From an uncultured Demequina sp. (GTDB lineage Bacteria > Actinomycetota > Actinomycetes > Actinomycetales > Demequinaceae): DNA of 16,484 bases. The translations under genes and the position numbers were made by a program. Where the stretch lies: positions 1 through 16,484 of the forward strand of contig CALALQ010000247.1 of the NCBI GenBank assembly GCA_937925595.1. The letters are read 5' to 3'. Below, piece by piece: positions 6,181-12,791 of this stretch. The notes below the pieces were generated by a model. That model was not told the DNA's origin, searched no databases, and saw only the letters and a list, made by a program, of their open reading frames with translations. The first letter of the stretch is position 1. The number at the start of each line of letters is the position of its first letter.

Positions 6181-7386
6181 CTACTTGCCGCGGGCGCGCG
6201 CCCTCGCGGTGAGCAGCAGGCCGCCGATGATCGCCGAGGCGACGGAGGCCAGCAGCACGGACATCGTCACGAGGTCGGCTTCGTCACCCCTGAACGACAG
6301 CTCGTTCACGAGCAGAGACACCGTGAAGCCGATTCCGCCGACAGCGCCAACGGCGAGCACGTCGAGCCAGCCCAGGCCCCGCGCCAGCTGCGCCTTGGTG
6401 AAGGTGGCGACAAGGAAGGTGGCCAGCAGGATGCCCAGCGGCTTGCCGAGGACAAGGCCCAAGGCCACGCCTTGCGCGGGCGGATCGCTCGCCGCGGCGC
6501 TCAGGGCCGCGAGGGAGATGGGCACGCCAGCGGCGAAGAGCGCGAAGACGGGCACGGCAAAGCCCGCAGAGACCGGTCGCCACCGGTGCTCCCAGTGCTC
6601 CGCCGTGGACTCCTTCTGGCCGCGACGGGCGATAGCGGGGACGGTCATGCCGAGAGCGACGCCCGCGATGGTCGCGTGAATGCCGGAGGAGTGCATCGCG
6701 ACCCACGCCACGAGCGCGAGGGGAACCAGCAGCCACCACCACGTGGGTCGCTGGCGCGCGACGAAGCCGAAGGCCACGATCAGCACGACCGCCACGCCGA
6801 GCCACAGGAGCGACACGTCATCGGTGAAGAAGATCGCAATGATGAGGATCGCGAGGAGGTCGTCCACCACGGCCAGGGTCAGCAGGAAGGCGCGCAGCGC
6901 GTTGGGCAGTCCCTTGCCGACGATCGCGAGGACGGCGACGGCGAAGGCGATGTCGGTCGCGGTGGGGATGGCCCAGCCCTTGAGCGACCCTCCGGACTGC
7001 GCCGCGTTGATCCCAAGGTAGATGAGCGCGGGAGCCACCATTCCACCGACGGCGGCTGCGGCCGGCACGATGGCCGTCGAGAACTTGCGAAGCTCTCCGG
7101 CCACCATCTCTCGCTTGAGTTCGAGGCCGATCACGAAGAAGAAGATCGCGAGCAGACCGTCCTGCACCCATGTCGAGAGGGACAGGTGAAGGTGCAGGGA
7201 CTCGGGGCCGAAGGTGAAGGCCCTCATCGACTCGTAGCCGGGTGCCCACGGTGAGTTGACCCAGATGAGCGCGATGGCTGCTCCCACGAGCAGCATGAGT
7301 CCGCCGGCGCGCTCGGTGCGCAGGATGTCCGCGAGGGTGCGGCTCTCCGAGGCGCTCAGTGCGCCAAACAGCCTGCGACGTGCCAT
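6181..7386 (-). CDS. nhaA: Na+/H+ antiporter NhaA
   Basis: This 401-residue integral membrane protein exchanges Na+ (or Li+) for protons. Family hallmarks are FFFVIGLELKREM (about 82-94), PTATDIAFA (141-149, with T144 and D145), VVDDLLAI (173-180, with the ion-binding pair D175-D176) and GKPLGI (Lys315), matching the essential Lys of E. coli NhaA. HHATI-type and GGIGFTVSLLV segments of the family are also present as SSGIHATIAG and VGGIGFTVSLL. The ATG at 7386 lies only five bases after the GlnR stop with no clear ribosome site, so translation probably depends on coupling. The C-terminus ends in a short Arg/Lys tail. Confidence 0.97.
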   Translation of the reverse strand: MARRRLFGALSASESRTLADILRTERAGGLMLLVGAAIALIWVNSPWAPGYESMRAFTFGPESLHLHLSLSTWVQDGLLAIFFFVIGLELKREMVAGELRKFSTAIVPAAAAVGGMVAPALIYLGINAAQSGGSLKGWAIPTATDIAFAVAVLAIVGKGLPNALRAFLLTLAVVDDLLAILIIAIFFTDDVSLLWLGVAVVLIVAFGFVARQRPTWWWLLVPLALVAWVAMHSSGIHATIAGVALGMTVPAIARRGQKESTAEHWEHRWRPVSAGFAVPVFALFAAGVPISLAALSAAASDPPAQGVALGLVLGKPLGILLATFLVATFTKAQLARGLGWLDVLAVGAVGGIGFTVSLLVNELSFRGDEADLVTMSVLLASVASAIIGGLLLTARARARGK

Positions 7387-7391
7387 ACGGG

Positions 7392-8102
7392 TCAGGCGTC
7401 TACGGCCTGCTGCGACGCCGCGGTGCGCTGGGCCGGCGGGTCGAATCGGTAGCCCACATTGCGGACGGTGCCGATGAGCTGCTCGTACTCGGCTCCCAGC
7501 TTCGCGCGCAGGCGACGAACGTGAACGTCAACGGTGCGCGTACCGCCGTAGTAGTCGAAGCCCCACACCTCCTGGAGCAGCTGGTCGCGCGTGTAGACGC
7601 GACCAGGGTGCTGCATGAGGTACTTGAGGAGCTCGAACTCCTTGTAGGTGAGGTCGAGCGGAACACCCTTGAGGCGGGCGGTGTAGCCGCCAACGTCGAC
7701 GGTGAGGTCCCCGGAGGAGAACTCCGCCATCTTGTCGAGCGGGTCGCCCTCGCGAGCGCGAGCCATGAGCAGGCGGATGCGCGCCTCGACCTCGGCGGGG
7801 GAGGCGTCGGCGATGACCACGTCATCGGCGCCCCAGTCGGCGTTGACGATCGACATGCCGCCATCGCGAAGCACGAGCAGCAGAGGGACGGTCACGCCGG
7901 TGACCTGCACCAGGCGGCAGTTGTTGCGGGCCTCGGCGAGGTCCGTGCGGGCGTCGACGATGAGAACATCGGCATCCATTGCGTCGAGCATGGCCGAAGG
8001 AACGGGGGCAACGACGCGGGTGCGATGCGACAGGAGCGCGAGCGCAGGCAGCACGTCAGCCGCCCCAGTCTGAGCGGGAGTGAGCACGAGCAGATCTGCC
8101 AT
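7392..8102 (-). CDS. glnR: GlnR family orphan response regulator
   Basis: This 236-residue OmpR/PhoB-type regulator has an atypical receiver (about 1-110) and a winged-helix DNA-binding domain (about 128-225) containing LDLTYKEFELLKYL, RDQLLQEVWGFDYYGGTRTV and RRLRAKLG. The receiver keeps Asp50 in VLIVDARTDL but lacks the usual acidic pair and switch Lys, as in GlnR, which works without a partner kinase. NADWGADDVVI and SPAEVEARIRLL also match GlnR. With the ATG at 8102 the Asp falls at position 50, as in Streptomyces GlnR, and GGAGG lies five bases upstream; a GTG at 8108 overlaps that site and is unlikely. GlnR controls nitrogen assimilation genes. Here it leads an operon with nhaA. Confidence 0.92.
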   Translation of the reverse strand: MADLLVLTPAQTGAADVLPALALLSHRTRVVAPVPSAMLDAMDADVLIVDARTDLAEARNNCRLVQVTGVTVPLLLVLRDGGMSIVNADWGADDVVIADASPAEVEARIRLLMARAREGDPLDKMAEFSSGDLTVDVGGYTARLKGVPLDLTYKEFELLKYLMQHPGRVYTRDQLLQEVWGFDYYGGTRTVDVHVRRLRAKLGAEYEQLIGTVRNVGYRFDPPAQRTAASQQAVDA

Positions 8103-8123
8103 AGCCACCTCCGGTTGGCCTTT

Positions 8124-8129
8124 ACTCTA
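8124..8129 (-). promoter_or_regulatory. Possible -10 element of glnR
   Basis: On the minus strand TAGAGT fits TANNNT and lies 21 bases upstream of the glnR ATG, leaving room for the GGAGG ribosome site. The -35 region is poor. The 56-base interval with the divergent membrane protein gene must hold both promoters. Confidence 0.4.
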
Positions 8130-8158
8130 GCGGCGCGACCCGTGGGACACTAACCCCC

Positions 8159-8893
8159 ATGATTCCGTCGACCCGCGCGACGATCACTGCCGTCGCCGCT
8201 GCAGTGGTCGCTGTCACCGGCTACTTGGGCACCAGGTACCTGGCCGTTGGAGTCCTCGCGTGCATCGTCGCCACCGCCGTCGGCTATCCGTATCTGATGC
8301 GCGTGACCCGGCCCCGCGTGACGACTCTCATCGTGATCGGCGGAGGCGTCCTTGCCCTCGTGGCGGTGGTGCTGGGTCGCACGGCGCCGTACCTGAGGTA
8401 CATGACGGTCGCGACGGCGGCGGTCACTGTCGCCGCCCTGGCCGCGGTGATCCTTTTCCCCACCGTCCCCGGACGCACCGTCACGTACGTCGCCGCGACG
8501 GCAGCTGGCGGCGCGATCGTCGCCTCCGGGGCCGCATGGGTCGCAGTGGCGAGGACCAATGGTGCGGAGGACCTCGTGGTGTGTGGTGGAGCCGCTCTCG
8601 CGGTGGCCGCGATCCTGTCCGTGCTCACGACGCATCCCACCGTCAACACGCTCTCCGCGCTGGGGCTGGGCACCATCACGGGCGGCGTCATGGGCTACTT
8701 CTTCCCCGCGCTGCCGTGGTACTCGGGAGTGCTCATCGGTCTGGTGTGCGCCGTAGCCGCCGTGCTGATTCAGGAGCTGTACCGCCGTGAGCCGCGACCG
8801 CGCGGCTGGTGGCCGGGAATAGCCGCAGGCGTCGCGCCCGTTCTGGTGGCGGGAGCCCTGGTGTACATCGCGGGTCGCCTGCTCGTCGGCTGA
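8159..8893 (+). CDS. Multi-pass integral membrane protein of unknown function
   Basis: The 244-residue product is very rich in Ala, Val and Gly and has about eight predicted membrane segments with short loops, beginning at about residue 8 and ending with a helix at about 220-240. No transport or catalytic motif is recognised. Charged loops such as YLMRVTRPRV and ELYRREPRPRGWW suggest which sides face the cytoplasm. The ATG at 8159 has no ribosome site, and GACACT seven bases upstream could be a -10 of a nearly leaderless message. The gene is divergent from glnR and ends 11 bases before the thioredoxin-like gene, so it probably begins that operon. Confidence 0.82.
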   Translation: MIPSTRATITAVAAAVVAVTGYLGTRYLAVGVLACIVATAVGYPYLMRVTRPRVTTLIVIGGGVLALVAVVLGRTAPYLRYMTVATAAVTVAALAAVILFPTVPGRTVTYVAATAAGGAIVASGAAWVAVARTNGAEDLVVCGGAALAVAAILSVLTTHPTVNTLSALGLGTITGGVMGYFFPALPWYSGVLIGLVCAVAAVLIQELYRREPRPRGWWPGIAAGVAPVLVAGALVYIAGRLLVG

Positions 8894-8904
8894 ACGGAAC
8901 GCAC

Positions 8905-9336
8905 ATGATCTACCGCCTCATCGCCATAGCGGTGCTGCTGGTTGGGTCGGCGCTGTTCTATTGGTGGTGGCAGTCGCGCCAAGGCAGGGTGCGCCAGGTA
9001 GAGGTGCCGGGAGCGCTGACCTCCGCTGTCCTTGGCGACAAGCGCGGCCTCCACGCCACGTTCGTGCAGTTCTCCACCCCGATGTGCGCCAAGTGCCCTC
9101 CAACGGCGGTGATCCTCAAGAGGGTCGCGAGCGAGCAGCCCCATGTCGCCCATATTGAAATCGACGCCGCGGAGCGCCTCGATCTCGCGCGGGAACTGGG
9201 CATCATGCGCACGCCTACGACTCTCGTGCTCGACTCCGACGGCGTGGTGGTCGCCCGCATGGACGGGGCCCCCAGTGAGCACCAGGCGCGCGAAGCACTC
9301 AAGACCGTGCCTCCGCCCACGGACTACGCTATCTAG
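8905..9336 (+). CDS. Membrane-tethered thioredoxin-like protein
   Basis: This 143-residue protein has one N-terminal membrane segment (about 5-22) followed by a thioredoxin fold. The active site is CAKC (Cys61, Cys64) in FVQFSTPMCAKCPPT, and the cis-proline is in MRTPTTLVL (Pro104). The Arg-rich stretch just after the membrane segment (Arg25, 28, 30) suggests by the positive-inside rule that the thioredoxin domain faces the cytoplasm, unlike secreted TlpA/ResA proteins. It likely reduces disulfides or passes electrons to neighbouring cysteine proteins. Its place near glnR recalls mycobacterial ThiX (Rv0816c, from memory). The ATG at 8905 has only a weak GGAA upstream. Confidence 0.88.
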   Translation: MIYRLIAIAVLLVGSALFYWWWQSRQGRVRQVEVPGALTSAVLGDKRGLHATFVQFSTPMCAKCPPTAVILKRVASEQPHVAHIEIDAAERLDLARELGIMRTPTTLVLDSDGVVVARMDGAPSEHQAREALKTVPPPTDYAI

Positions 9337-9372
9337 CAATTCCTATGGAGACAGCGGGTTGAGGAGGATCCA

Positions 9373-9819
9373 GTGACTGAGGCGAAGGACATTCAGATCG
9401 ACCCTCGCGGGTATCGCCTCGGCGCGGCGGTGACTTTGGCGGTTGCCGTGGTCGCCATCGTCCTTGGCGCCAACACCGCCGGTGTGATCGCCATGATCAT
9501 CCAGGCGCTGCTGTTCCTCCCCGGCGCCACCGTGGGTCCGCAGAAGACCCTCCAAAGCTGGATCTTCCGCACCACGATCCGCCCTCGCATCGGCGCCCCC
9601 AAGGAGACGGAGTCTTTCCGTCCCCCGCGTTTCGCTCAGCAGATGGGTCTGGGCTTCTCGATCCTTGCCGTGGTGTTCGGCCTGCTCGACGTCGCGGCCG
9701 GCTTCTACATCTTCACGGGCTTCGTGGTGTTTGCGTCCTTCCTCAACTCGGTGTTCGGCTTCTGCCTTGGCTGCGAGATCTACCTGCTCGCCAAGCGCCT
9801 GACCACTCGTACTGCGTAA
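9373..9819 (+). CDS. DUF4395 membrane protein with C-terminal CLGC motif
   Basis: The 148-residue product matches the DUF4395 pattern: IDPRGYRLGAAVT near the N-terminus, about four membrane segments (roughly 15-33, 36-52, 92-112, 115-140), and the ending FGFCLGCEIYLL with a cysteine pair at 131 and 134. The GTG start is preceded by AGGAGG at a five-base spacing. DUF4395 genes often sit beside thioredoxin and sulfurtransferase genes in actinobacteria, and its CxxC lies in or next to a membrane helix. It may relay electrons or thiols with the adjacent thioredoxin; this is inference and its function is not established. Confidence 0.88.
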   Translation: MTEAKDIQIDPRGYRLGAAVTLAVAVVAIVLGANTAGVIAMIIQALLFLPGATVGPQKTLQSWIFRTTIRPRIGAPKETESFRPPRFAQQMGLGFSILAVVFGLLDVAAGFYIFTGFVVFASFLNSVFGFCLGCEIYLLAKRLTTRTA

Positions 9820-9828
9820 GGACAGCCC

Positions 9829-10185
9829 GTGGATCGTCTCGTCATCAAGTGCACGTGGGGGCTTGAGAGGCCAGAGACGCTGTTCCAAGCCTTCACAGTG
9901 GCGGCGACCGCAGCGTCATCCGGTCGCGAGGTGAGCCTGTGGCTTACGGGAGACGCCGTGTGGCATGCAGTCGCCGCTACGCCCGACGCCGAGCTCGCCC
10001 ACTCCCCCAACCTGTCCGTGCTGCGCGACACCATCCTCGCGACCGGCATCGTGACCGTGTGCGCCCAATGCGCGGCCCGCAGAGACCTCACCGTCGAGGA
10101 CCTCGTGCCTGGCGCGCGCATCGCCGGTGCCGCGACCTTCGTCGAAGAGTCCACCGCTCCCAACACGACTGCTCTCGTCTATTGA
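9829..10185 (+). CDS. DsrE/DsrF-like family protein
   Basis: This 118-residue soluble protein begins VIKCTWGLERPETLFQAFTV, the first strand and loop of a DsrE-type fold, and has the ETLFQAFTVAATAASSG helix and EVSLWLTGDAV strand. A cysteine pair CAQC lies at 78-81, where DsrE, TusD and related proteins carry the persulfide-carrying Cys. The C-terminal region contains PGARIAGAATFVEES. It may carry or transfer sulfane sulfur. The GTG start has AAGGAC seven bases upstream and follows the DUF4395 stop by nine bases, so the thioredoxin, DUF4395 and DsrE genes read as one operon. The substrate or partner cannot be deduced. Confidence 0.82.
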   Translation: MDRLVIKCTWGLERPETLFQAFTVAATAASSGREVSLWLTGDAVWHAVAATPDAELAHSPNLSVLRDTILATGIVTVCAQCAARRDLTVEDLVPGARIAGAATFVEESTAPNTTALVY

Positions 10186-10194
10186 CCGCCGCGC

Positions 10195-10200
10195 CTAGAA
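10195..10200 (+). promoter_or_regulatory. Possible -10 element before the 36-aa small protein
   Basis: TAGAAT is a good TANNNT match placed ten bases before the ATG at 10211, which would give a leader of only a few bases. No clear -35 element is at the right distance, and no ribosome site precedes the ATG. Confidence 0.4.
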
Positions 10201-10210
10201 TCGAATCACC

Positions 10211-10321
10211 ATGACCGCCGTAGAAGTCATCTTCATCGTCCTCGCCGTGCTGGGCTTCGTCGCCACGGCCTGGGTTGCTGGCATCGTCGCGTGGCGCCTG
10301 CTGAAGGCTCCCAAGCGGTGA
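10211..10321 (+). CDS. 36-aa single-pass membrane small protein
   Basis: This short open frame encodes MTAVEVIFIV, then a continuous hydrophobic stretch to about residue 29, then RLLKAPKR at the C-terminus. It is a textbook tiny single-pass protein with a positive tail on the cytoplasmic side. It lies between the DsrE-like and nitrobindin-like genes, and its TGA overlaps the downstream GTG by four bases (GTGA), which argues for a coupled, real gene. A TAGAAT hexamer lies ten bases upstream. No family is recognised. It may be a membrane anchor or modulator of the neighbouring redox proteins, or only a translational coupler. Confidence 0.62.
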   Translation: MTAVEVIFIVLAVLGFVATAWVAGIVAWRLLKAPKR

Positions 10322-10851
10322 CGTTCATCATCCCTGACGATCTCGCTCCCGAGGTCTACCCCCTCGCGTGGCTCGTTGGCGCCTGGGAAGGTCATGGGGT
10401 CATCAATTACCCGGACATTCCCACGGCGGACTTCCGCCAGCGCATCGACTTCACTCACGACGGCGGCCCCTACCTTGAGTACCGCTCGTCGATCTCCCTC
10501 ATGGGGCCCGACGGCGAGGAGGGCCAGGTCTGGTCCGTCGAGTCGGGCTTCTGGAGGGTCTCCCCCACCCGGCCCGATGACATGGAGCTCGAGGACTTCC
10601 AGCACCCTATCGAGGTGGTGCTGACCGATGCCTCCGGTTACGTCTCCGTCTACGTGGGAGCCGTGGGCAATGGCCGCATCGACGTAGGCACGGATCTCAT
10701 GGCCCGCACGGCCTCGGCCCCCGAGGTGGGCGGCGCAACGCGACTGTATGGCCTGGTCAATGGCGAACTCATGTGGGCCTGGGATCTCGCCGCATTCGGC
10801 CACGAGCTGCAGTCCTACGCCTCCGGTCGCCTCTCTCGCGTCGAGTCCTAG
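10318..10851 (+). CDS. Nitrobindin-like/FABP-like (UPF0678) beta-barrel protein
   Basis: The 177-residue product matches the nitrobindin family, ten-stranded beta-barrels that bind heme and react with NO or peroxynitrite. Seen here: LAWLVGAWEGHGVINYPDI (about 16-34, the family GxWxGxG), GPYLEYRSS, SGFWRVSP, and the C-terminal ELMWAWDLAAFGHELQSY. Aligned from memory with M. tuberculosis Rv2717c, the proximal heme ligand His155 corresponds to Tyr167, while a His lies five residues earlier (His162). Heme binding may therefore be altered or lost. I chose the GTG at 10318, which overlaps the previous stop and has GAAGG ten bases upstream; another GTG at 10291 lies inside the small gene. The next gene begins ten bases after the stop. 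Confidence 0.88.
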   Translation: MTFIIPDDLAPEVYPLAWLVGAWEGHGVINYPDIPTADFRQRIDFTHDGGPYLEYRSSISLMGPDGEEGQVWSVESGFWRVSPTRPDDMELEDFQHPIEVVLTDASGYVSVYVGAVGNGRIDVGTDLMARTASAPEVGGATRLYGLVNGELMWAWDLAAFGHELQSYASGRLSRVES

Positions 10852-10861
10852 GGAATCTCCC

Positions 10862-12019
10862 ATGGCCGATTCCGGTTCACCCCACATGACTTCCGCGCTT
10901 CTCACCCGCCATGGCGCCGTCGAGGCTTCCGGGCCCGACGCTGGGGTCGCCTGGCACTATGGCGATCCCGTTGCGGAGCAGCGCGCCTTGGCAGGCGGCC
11001 GCGCGGTGGTGGACCAGTCTCACCTTGGCGTCGTGACCGTCACCGGTCCCGACCGGCTGTCGTGGCTCAACTCGCTGTCGAGCCAAGAGGTCGCGGAGCT
11101 TGCCCCGAACGTCTCGACGGAGCTCATGATCCTCACCCCGCAGGGGCGCATCGAGCACGTCGCGGGCCTTGTCGACGACGGCGAGACCGCATGGCTCATC
11201 ACCGAGACCGCCCCTGCTCTCGCGGCCTACCTGGATCGCATGCGCTTCATGCTGCGGGTTGAGGTCGCGGACGTCACCGAACAGTGGGCCGCGCTCGGCG
11301 AGCCCATCGCCCGCCCCGCCGCCCAAGGTGAGCCGATCACGTGGGTGGACCCGTGGCCAGGCATCACGGCGGGCGGGACCAGTTACAGCGTCGGCGAGTT
11401 CGCTGGCCGCAAGCGTCAGTGGCGACTGGTGCTGGTCCCTCGCGAGAACCTCGACCGTGAGATCGACGCGCGACTCGAGTCGGGCTGGTCCCTCGCCGGC
11501 ACCTGGGCCACGGAGGCCGAGCGCATCGCCGCCCACCGGCCCCGCGCCATCCTCGAGGTCGACGACCACTCGCTGCCCCACGAATACGACTGGCTGCGCA
11601 CCGCGGTGCACCTGCACAAGGGCTGCTACCGCGGCCAGGAGACCGTCGCGAAGGTCCACAACGTGGGCCGCCCTCCGCGCCGGCTCACCTTCCTGTACCT
11701 CGACGGCTCCTCTCACCTGCTTCCGGAGCCGGGAGCGGAGCTCACCGTGGAGGGTTCGGACAAGCCCGCCGGTCGCATCACCTCGGTGGCCCGCGACTTT
11801 GAAGTCGGACCCATTGCTCTCGCTCTCGTGAAGCGAGCGGTGGACCCGGCGGCGGTGCTGCTCGCCGCGTCGGATGGAGGGCCCATCTCCGCGACGCAGG
11901 AACCGATCGTCGACCCCTCCGGCTTCTCCGTTGATCGGCCCCCACCGCCCGGACCGACGATGAAGGGCCTGCTCATGGGCCGCGGCTGCGCCGCAGACGG
12001 CGGCGACGTTCCCGACTGA
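10862..12019 (+). CDS. ygfZ: YgfZ/GcvT-like folate-binding protein
   Basis: This 385-residue protein belongs to the YgfZ (IBA57) branch of the GcvT fold, which supports maintenance of certain Fe-S enzymes in a tetrahydrofolate-dependent way. The signature KGCYRGQE is at 253-260 with the conserved Cys255. Other family stretches are VDQSHLGVVTVTGPDRLSWL (about 50-69), LTPQGRIEHVAGLV and EYDWLRTAVHLHKGC. The ATG at 10862 has AGGGAA about eight bases upstream; a second in-frame ATG at 10886 has no ribosome site. It follows the nitrobindin-like gene by ten bases, an order also found in mycobacteria (Rv0813c near Rv0811c, from memory). Confidence 0.94.
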   Translation: MADSGSPHMTSALLTRHGAVEASGPDAGVAWHYGDPVAEQRALAGGRAVVDQSHLGVVTVTGPDRLSWLNSLSSQEVAELAPNVSTELMILTPQGRIEHVAGLVDDGETAWLITETAPALAAYLDRMRFMLRVEVADVTEQWAALGEPIARPAAQGEPITWVDPWPGITAGGTSYSVGEFAGRKRQWRLVLVPRENLDREIDARLESGWSLAGTWATEAERIAAHRPRAILEVDDHSLPHEYDWLRTAVHLHKGCYRGQETVAKVHNVGRPPRRLTFLYLDGSSHLLPEPGAELTVEGSDKPAGRITSVARDFEVGPIALALVKRAVDPAAVLLAASDGGPISATQEPIVDPSGFSVDRPPPPGPTMKGLLMGRGCAADGGDVPD

Positions 12020-12064
12020 GCATTTCAAGGCTCAGCGTTTCAAGGCTCGGCATTTCCAGGCTCA
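12020..12064 (+). repeat. Three imperfect 15-bp tandem repeats upstream of the toxin-antitoxin operon
   Basis: Directly after the ygfZ stop are three 15-base units: GCATTTCAAGGCTCA, GCGTTTCAAGGCTCG and GCATTTCCAGGCTCA. They differ at only two or three positions. Each unit carries a small GCTC/GAGC-type dyad, for example TGAGC-N8-GCTCA at 12017-12034. They end 28 bases before the antitoxin start and could be operator half-sites for the antitoxin complex or simply a slipped duplication. Confidence 0.8.
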
Positions 12065-12065
12065 G

Positions 12066-12080
12066 CCCCGGCCGCCGGGG
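12066..12080. promoter_or_regulatory. Perfect GC palindrome before the antitoxin gene
   Basis: CCCCGG and CCGGGG flank a three-base centre (CCG). The palindrome abuts the probable -10 hexamer (12081-12086), so it sits where the spacer of the antitoxin promoter would be. It is a good place for the autoregulatory operator typical of Phd/VapB antitoxins. It might instead act as a weak terminator for ygfZ, but no T-run follows. Confidence 0.5.
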
Positions 12081-12086
12081 TACCGT
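12081..12086 (+). promoter_or_regulatory. Probable -10 hexamer of leaderless antitoxin transcript
   Basis: TACCGT fits TANNNT and lies six bases before the antitoxin ATG at 12093. GAGGA is present at 12087-12091 but is one base from the ATG, too close to work as a ribosome site, which favours a leaderless start. Confidence 0.45.
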
Positions 12087-12092
12087 GAGGAC

Positions 12093-12353
12093 ATGGAAGT
12101 CACCCTCACCGAGTTCAAGGCATCCCTCGCGAAGCACCTCGACTCCGTGAAGGGCGGCGAAGACGTCATCATCACGAACAAGGGCGTCCCCGTCGCTCGT
12201 CTCACGTCCGTCGAGTCGAGCGATCTGCTCACCTCCCTCGTCAAGGACGGCCTCGTGACCGTTCCCGCCGAAGACCGCGCCGTTCCGCGACTGCCGCAGG
12301 CGGAGGCCGCGAAAGACGCGCTGTCGAGCCTGCTCGGACGTCTGCGCAGGTAG
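12093..12353 (+). CDS. Phd/YefM-type antitoxin (VapB-like)
   Basis: The 86-residue product has the N-terminal Phd/YefM DNA-binding fold: MEVTLTEFKASLAKHLDSVK, then EDVIITNKGVPVARLTSV (about 23-40). This is the usual pattern of a Phd antitoxin that binds its own promoter. The C-terminal half is charged and helical, ending in AKDALSSLLGRLRR, and would wrap around the toxin. It is separated from the PIN-domain toxin gene by two bases. Such antitoxins neutralise the toxin and repress the operon together with it. The 15-bp repeats and palindrome just upstream are candidate operators. Confidence 0.9.
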   Translation: MEVTLTEFKASLAKHLDSVKGGEDVIITNKGVPVARLTSVESSDLLTSLVKDGLVTVPAEDRAVPRLPQAEAAKDALSSLLGRLRR

Positions 12354-12355
12354 CA

Positions 12356-12787
12356 ATGGCAATCGTCTACTTTGACACCTCGGCCCTCGTGAAGCTGCTG
12401 GTGCTTGAGACCGGCTCACCCTTGGCGGTGGCCCTGTGGGAGAGGGCCGACGCTGTGGTCACCTCTCGCATCGCCGACGTCGAGGTGAAGTCGGTCCTGG
12501 CCGCCGCGGAGCGGATTGGCCGCATCGACGCGGCCCCTGCCGCTCAGGCTCGCGACCGCTGGAGGGAGCTTCAGCCGGGCCTCGCGCTCGTTGAGGTGAC
12601 GCCCCAGATCACCGAGCGTGCCGCCGACCTCGCCGACCGCCGCCCCCTGCGCGCGGGAGACGCCCTGCATCTGGCGTCGGCGCTGCTGTTTGCCGATGCC
12701 GGGGTGGTGCTCGCCGCGTGGGATCGCAGGCTGTCCGCCGCTGGCCGCGCTGAAGGTCTCACCGTCCTGCCGCCGGCGATTGCGTGA
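12356..12787 (+). CDS. vapC: PIN-domain toxin (VapC-like ribonuclease)
   Basis: This 143-residue protein has a complete PIN domain. The acidic metal-binding residues are Asp7 in VYFDTSALVKLL, Glu43 in SRIADVEVKS, Asp102 in RAGDALHLASALL and Asp123 in LAAWDRRLSAAG. VapC toxins are Mg2+-dependent RNases that cut specific RNAs such as tRNA or rRNA. All four expected acidic positions are present, so it looks active. It follows the antitoxin by two bases, with AGG near the end of the antitoxin gene as a weak ribosome site. It ends four bases before the DUF2516 gene, so this module appears inserted into or fused with a housekeeping transcript. Confidence 0.92.
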   Translation: MAIVYFDTSALVKLLVLETGSPLAVALWERADAVVTSRIADVEVKSVLAAAERIGRIDAAPAAQARDRWRELQPGLALVEVTPQITERAADLADRRPLRAGDALHLASALLFADAGVVLAAWDRRLSAAGRAEGLTVLPPAIA

Positions 12788-12791
12788 ACTG

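Noticed and set aside
10195..12028. Long minus-strand frames opposite nitrobindin and ygfZ
   Set aside because: Both plus-strand proteins are recognisable families, so the opposite frames are shadows.
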